The position numbers were made by a program, and so were the translations under genes. 64,000 nt of DNA from Holophagales bacterium (GTDB lineage: Bacteria > Acidobacteriota > Thermoanaerobaculia > UBA5066): contig JADKBZ010000009.1 of NCBI GenBank assembly GCA_016714815.1, positions 248,001-312,000 on the forward strand, in the 5' to 3' direction. The notes beneath the pieces are model-generated. The model had not been told where the DNA came from. It saw only the letters and a list, made by a program, of their open reading frames with translations, and did no database searches. Shown piece after piece: positions 62,901-64,000 of the stretch. Every line of letters starts with the position of its first letter. Within the stretch, counting starts at the first letter, position 1.

Positions 62901-63103
62901 TCGAGAGGATCTTCACTCCCTACGCGCAGGCCGGTTCCGGGACTTCGGCCACCTACGGCGGGACCGGGCTCGGCCTGGTCATCTCCCGCGGCTACTGCGA
63001 GCTGATGAAGGGCTCGCTGGACGTCCAGAGCGCGCCCGGGAAGGGGTCGGTCTTCACCGTGAAGCTCCCCGTGCGGCTCGAGAGGCGAAGCGGGGCGCGA
63101 TGA
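59909..63103 (+). CDS. Double-propeller periplasmic sensor histidine kinase
   Basis: 1064 residues with a signal peptide (cleavage near ASADAG). I count 14 Reg_prop-type repeats (LWVGTQDGAARF, LWFGREEGGLVRL, through VWVSTSAGAAVL), enough for two seven-bladed propellers. A Y_Y_Y domain (about 680-770), one membrane helix (PAALVLWALLAAALALAAVHV) and a cytosolic kinase follow: H-box SRFLAHMAHEIRTPLNAIL, N-box NLLSNAARF, G1 DTGVGM and G2 GGTGLGLVIS. It has no receiver or HTH, unlike Bacteroides hybrid versions. The ligand is probably a periplasmic saccharide or peptide. Same layout as the cut gene at position 1. Confidence 0.93.
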   Translation: MRASVAAAVAVVAGLAAPASADAGPAVTFQPSVRSYTERDGLPQGTIHAIAFDRQGYLWVGTQDGAARFNGQAWVRFDMPDRTVSNYVRAVLPASDGSLWFGREEGGLVRLREGVATVFGRGEGLPAERVNHLLEAGDGRIWAATHGGGVARFTGTAFVPVADGLPDRRVWKLLEGRDPAGAPRLLAACEGGVAELREGSRWATLELGASLAGVSVNSLLETGEGAERTLWVGTFGSGLFRVKGGQVTRFGPGGGLTSRLVTSLAVTPGPDGAAVVWAGTRDAGVFRFRESSFSHVLLGAGETEVYTLAGGVGIDDATLWIGTRVSGLLRVQETPWAAVDRNSGLPGDQVYCFLETGRPEGGRILWIGTNSGAASLSGGRVDPHGAEKGLPESQVRSLASLRTDGGGRELWAAVVGHGLYRFDARRWSPVEAGPVFRAGDAAVLLAVDGDEGPAELWVGTEKSGLGRLRGGRWNAYGAAEGLPSDSILSLLSTRGAAGRTVWVGTRGGGLAEITGGRVVKVHDRASGLPNNNVLSLAEVGRPDGRRELWVGTRGGVARRLLDDAGGASWSLLSVESSPSLPNDNVFLIAPGREGRVYLGTNRGIVRVSQAAKGGALGEALTFGTNEGLPSAACNQGSLVDSEGRVWVSTSAGAAVLDPGRKEDDRQGVYPLFVESFEVSGVKTPVKAGLRLAPKERDVAFEFALLTFHGESLVRYQSQLVGWEEAPSAWGPAHRREFTNLPPGPYVFRVWGRNAEGAVSGPAEVRFEVTQSWWRQPAALVLWALLAAALALAAVHVRERTLRRREIELEALVHLRTTELSVARDAAEAATESKSRFLAHMAHEIRTPLNAILGYSEILAEEMRERGAEDLLADLDKIRRAASHQLALVSEALDLGKIEAGKAELHLTAFDAARLVHETAEIAWPLVKKGHNRLESTGVDALGTVFSDEGKLRQVLLNLLSNAARFTEKGTISVEAAHVDDTLTIRVRDTGVGMTPDQLERIFTPYAQAGSGTSATYGGTGLGLVISRGYCELMKGSLDVQSAPGKGSVFTVKLPVRLERRSGAR

Positions 63104-63131
63104 GGGGCCGGCGGGGAGCCTGAAAAGGAGA

Positions 63132-63158
63132 GGAGCGGCGGCTCTTCACCGCCGCTCC
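63132..63158. terminator. Shared hairpin terminator
   Basis: A perfect 10-bp stem GGAGCGGCGG/CCGCCGCTCC with a 7-base loop, between the stop of the kinase gene and the stop of the convergent secreted protein gene. Confidence 0.75.
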
Positions 63159-63197
63159 CGGCCGATCGTTCCCCCGCGAGGGCCAGGGGGGCGCGCC

Positions 63198-64000
63198 CTA
63201 CTGACCGGTGACCGTCACGTCGTCGAGGTAGACGTCGTTGCCGTACGCGCTGATGCCGAGGAAGGCGAGGTAGACGGTCTGCCCCTTGTACGCGGAGAGG
63301 TCGACGGTGGACTGCGTCCAGCCCGCCGTGGCGGCGTAGCGCGCGACGGCCGTTCCGGCGTTCGTCCACGTCGTGCCGTTCGTCGAGACCTGTACCTGGA
63401 CCTTGTCGGCCGAGGTCGAGTAGGCGGGGTCGTGGTACATCCAGAACTTCAGGGAAACCGACGTGAAGGAGCTGGCGACGGCGAATCCCGCGGCACGGTA
63501 CATCCTCTTCTGGACGCCGGCGGCCGCCGTGTAGGAGTTGAACGCGGCGAGCCTGGTTCCGCCGTGCGGCGAGGCGCTCGGGTGCGTGCTCGAGGCGCCG
63601 AGCGTCCAGTAGCCGGTGGTTCCGGAGACGTTCGCGAAGGACCAGCCGGCGCTCTCGAACCCGTCGGTGAAGAGCGTGGTCGCTCCGCCGCCGCAGCTGG
63701 CCGTGAAGTTCTTCGCCGTGGCGTTCGGGCCGACGGTGACGCTGAGCGAAACAGGCGAGAAGGTGCAGCCGCTCTTCGACGGCGTGACGGTGTAGGTGCC
63801 GGCGGCCAGGCCGGCGATCGAGTAGGCGCTCGCGGCGTCGGAGGTGGCGCTCTTCGCGCCGGCGGTCAGCGTGGCGCCGGCCGTCCCCGCGTTGCCGGCG
63901 ATCGAGTACGTCGGGGCGCTCGTGACGACGGTCGCCGTGACCGAAAAGGTTGCAGCGGCGTAGCCGTAGACGCCGAGGTACCAGCGGCCTGCGGCGGGGC
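63198..64000 (-). CDS. C-terminal part of a secreted multi-domain protein
   Basis: The frame is open to the right edge, so the start lies outside. From the edge inward: the end of a PPC-like domain (RWYLGVYGYAAATFSVTATV), an Ig-like or carboxypeptidase-regulatory-like repeat (YSIAGLAAGTYTVTPSKSGC), a four-residue Cys-Gly linker and a choice-of-anchor-J/MAM-like beta-sandwich (DGFESAGWSFANVSG through VYLDDVTVTGQ). PPC domains usually follow secreted subtilisin or metallo-peptidases, so the missing N-terminus may be a protease. It has no C-terminal sorting signal. The terminator at 63132 closes the gene. Confidence 0.8.
   Translation of the reverse strand, partial: PAAGRWYLGVYGYAAATFSVTATVVTSAPTYSIAGNAGTAGATLTAGAKSATSDAASAYSIAGLAAGTYTVTPSKSGCTFSPVSLSVTVGPNATAKNFTASCGGGATTLFTDGFESAGWSFANVSGTTGYWTLGASSTHPSASPHGGTRLAAFNSYTAAAGVQKRMYRAAGFAVASSFTSVSLKFWMYHDPAYSTSADKVQVQVSTNGTTWTNAGTAVARYAATAGWTQSTVDLSAYKGQTVYLAFLGISAYGNDVYLDDVTVTGQ

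Overview
This is a very GC-rich (about 70% or more) bacterial chromosome segment with dense coding, strong G/C third-position bias, many GTG/TTG starts and many 4-base start/stop overlaps. The gene repertoire (propeller-type periplasmic sensor kinases, several SpoIIE-type phosphatases, a giant multiheme cytochrome, RND efflux, a double-domain phosphofructokinase) suits a Gram-negative, environmentally sampled bacterium. Acidobacteriota is my best guess, but no rRNA or other marker in the window proves it. A 153-base stretch without A or T (2092-2244), two genes broken by single-base shifts and a missing stop codon suggest a draft or metagenome-derived assembly.

Layout. 1-3685: two sensor kinases (one cut by the window edge), a small Spy/CpxP-like protein, and a probable assembly scar. 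3809-11624: an electron-export module made of a membrane-anchored FAD/2Fe-2S reductase (frameshifted), a b-type membrane cytochrome preceded by a switch-like leader RNA, a cytochrome with 54 CxxCH motifs, and an outer-membrane beta-barrel. 11805-19807, all on the minus strand: a tolC-MFP-RND-DUF2892-PII-like efflux operon and a convergently oriented control operon arsR - two tiny genes with in-frame UGA - fmdB - DUF302. The two promoters share a -10 box and a similar dyad. I read both UGA genes as selenoproteins: each has a hairpin at the right distance after the UGA, and the chain of GTGA/ATGA overlaps only makes sense if the UGA is read through. This is the most novel item in the window.

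20039-28146: a GAF/PAS/GGDEF/EAL protein, a double-domain ATP-type phosphofructokinase, a secreted propeller-like protein and a PPi-type phosphofructokinase. 28147-47169: a surface-polysaccharide region with two membrane GT-C-like enzymes, a methyltransferase, an SGNH/SxtJ/DUF5989/carbamoyltransferase cassette, a Wzt-like ABC ATPase (frameshifted), several GT2 and GT4 glycosyltransferases, a GNAT enzyme and a PIG-L deacetylase fused to a GT2 domain. 47279-50398: a Gly/Trp-rich PEGA-domain envelope protein and the holB-tmk pair.

50489-59007: a signalling block with a PDZ/SpoIIE membrane phosphatase, a TPR protein, a GAF-AAA+ sigma54-type activator whose GAFTGA loop is altered, and a good -24/-12 promoter driving a small membrane protein followed by an RsbW-like kinase, a STAS antagonist and a second SpoIIE phosphatase (a complete partner-switching set). 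59128-64000: an exported protein-isoaspartate methyltransferase, a 14-repeat double-propeller sensor kinase, and the 3' end of a secreted multi-domain protein. No tRNA, rRNA, CRISPR array, transposase or phage gene was found.
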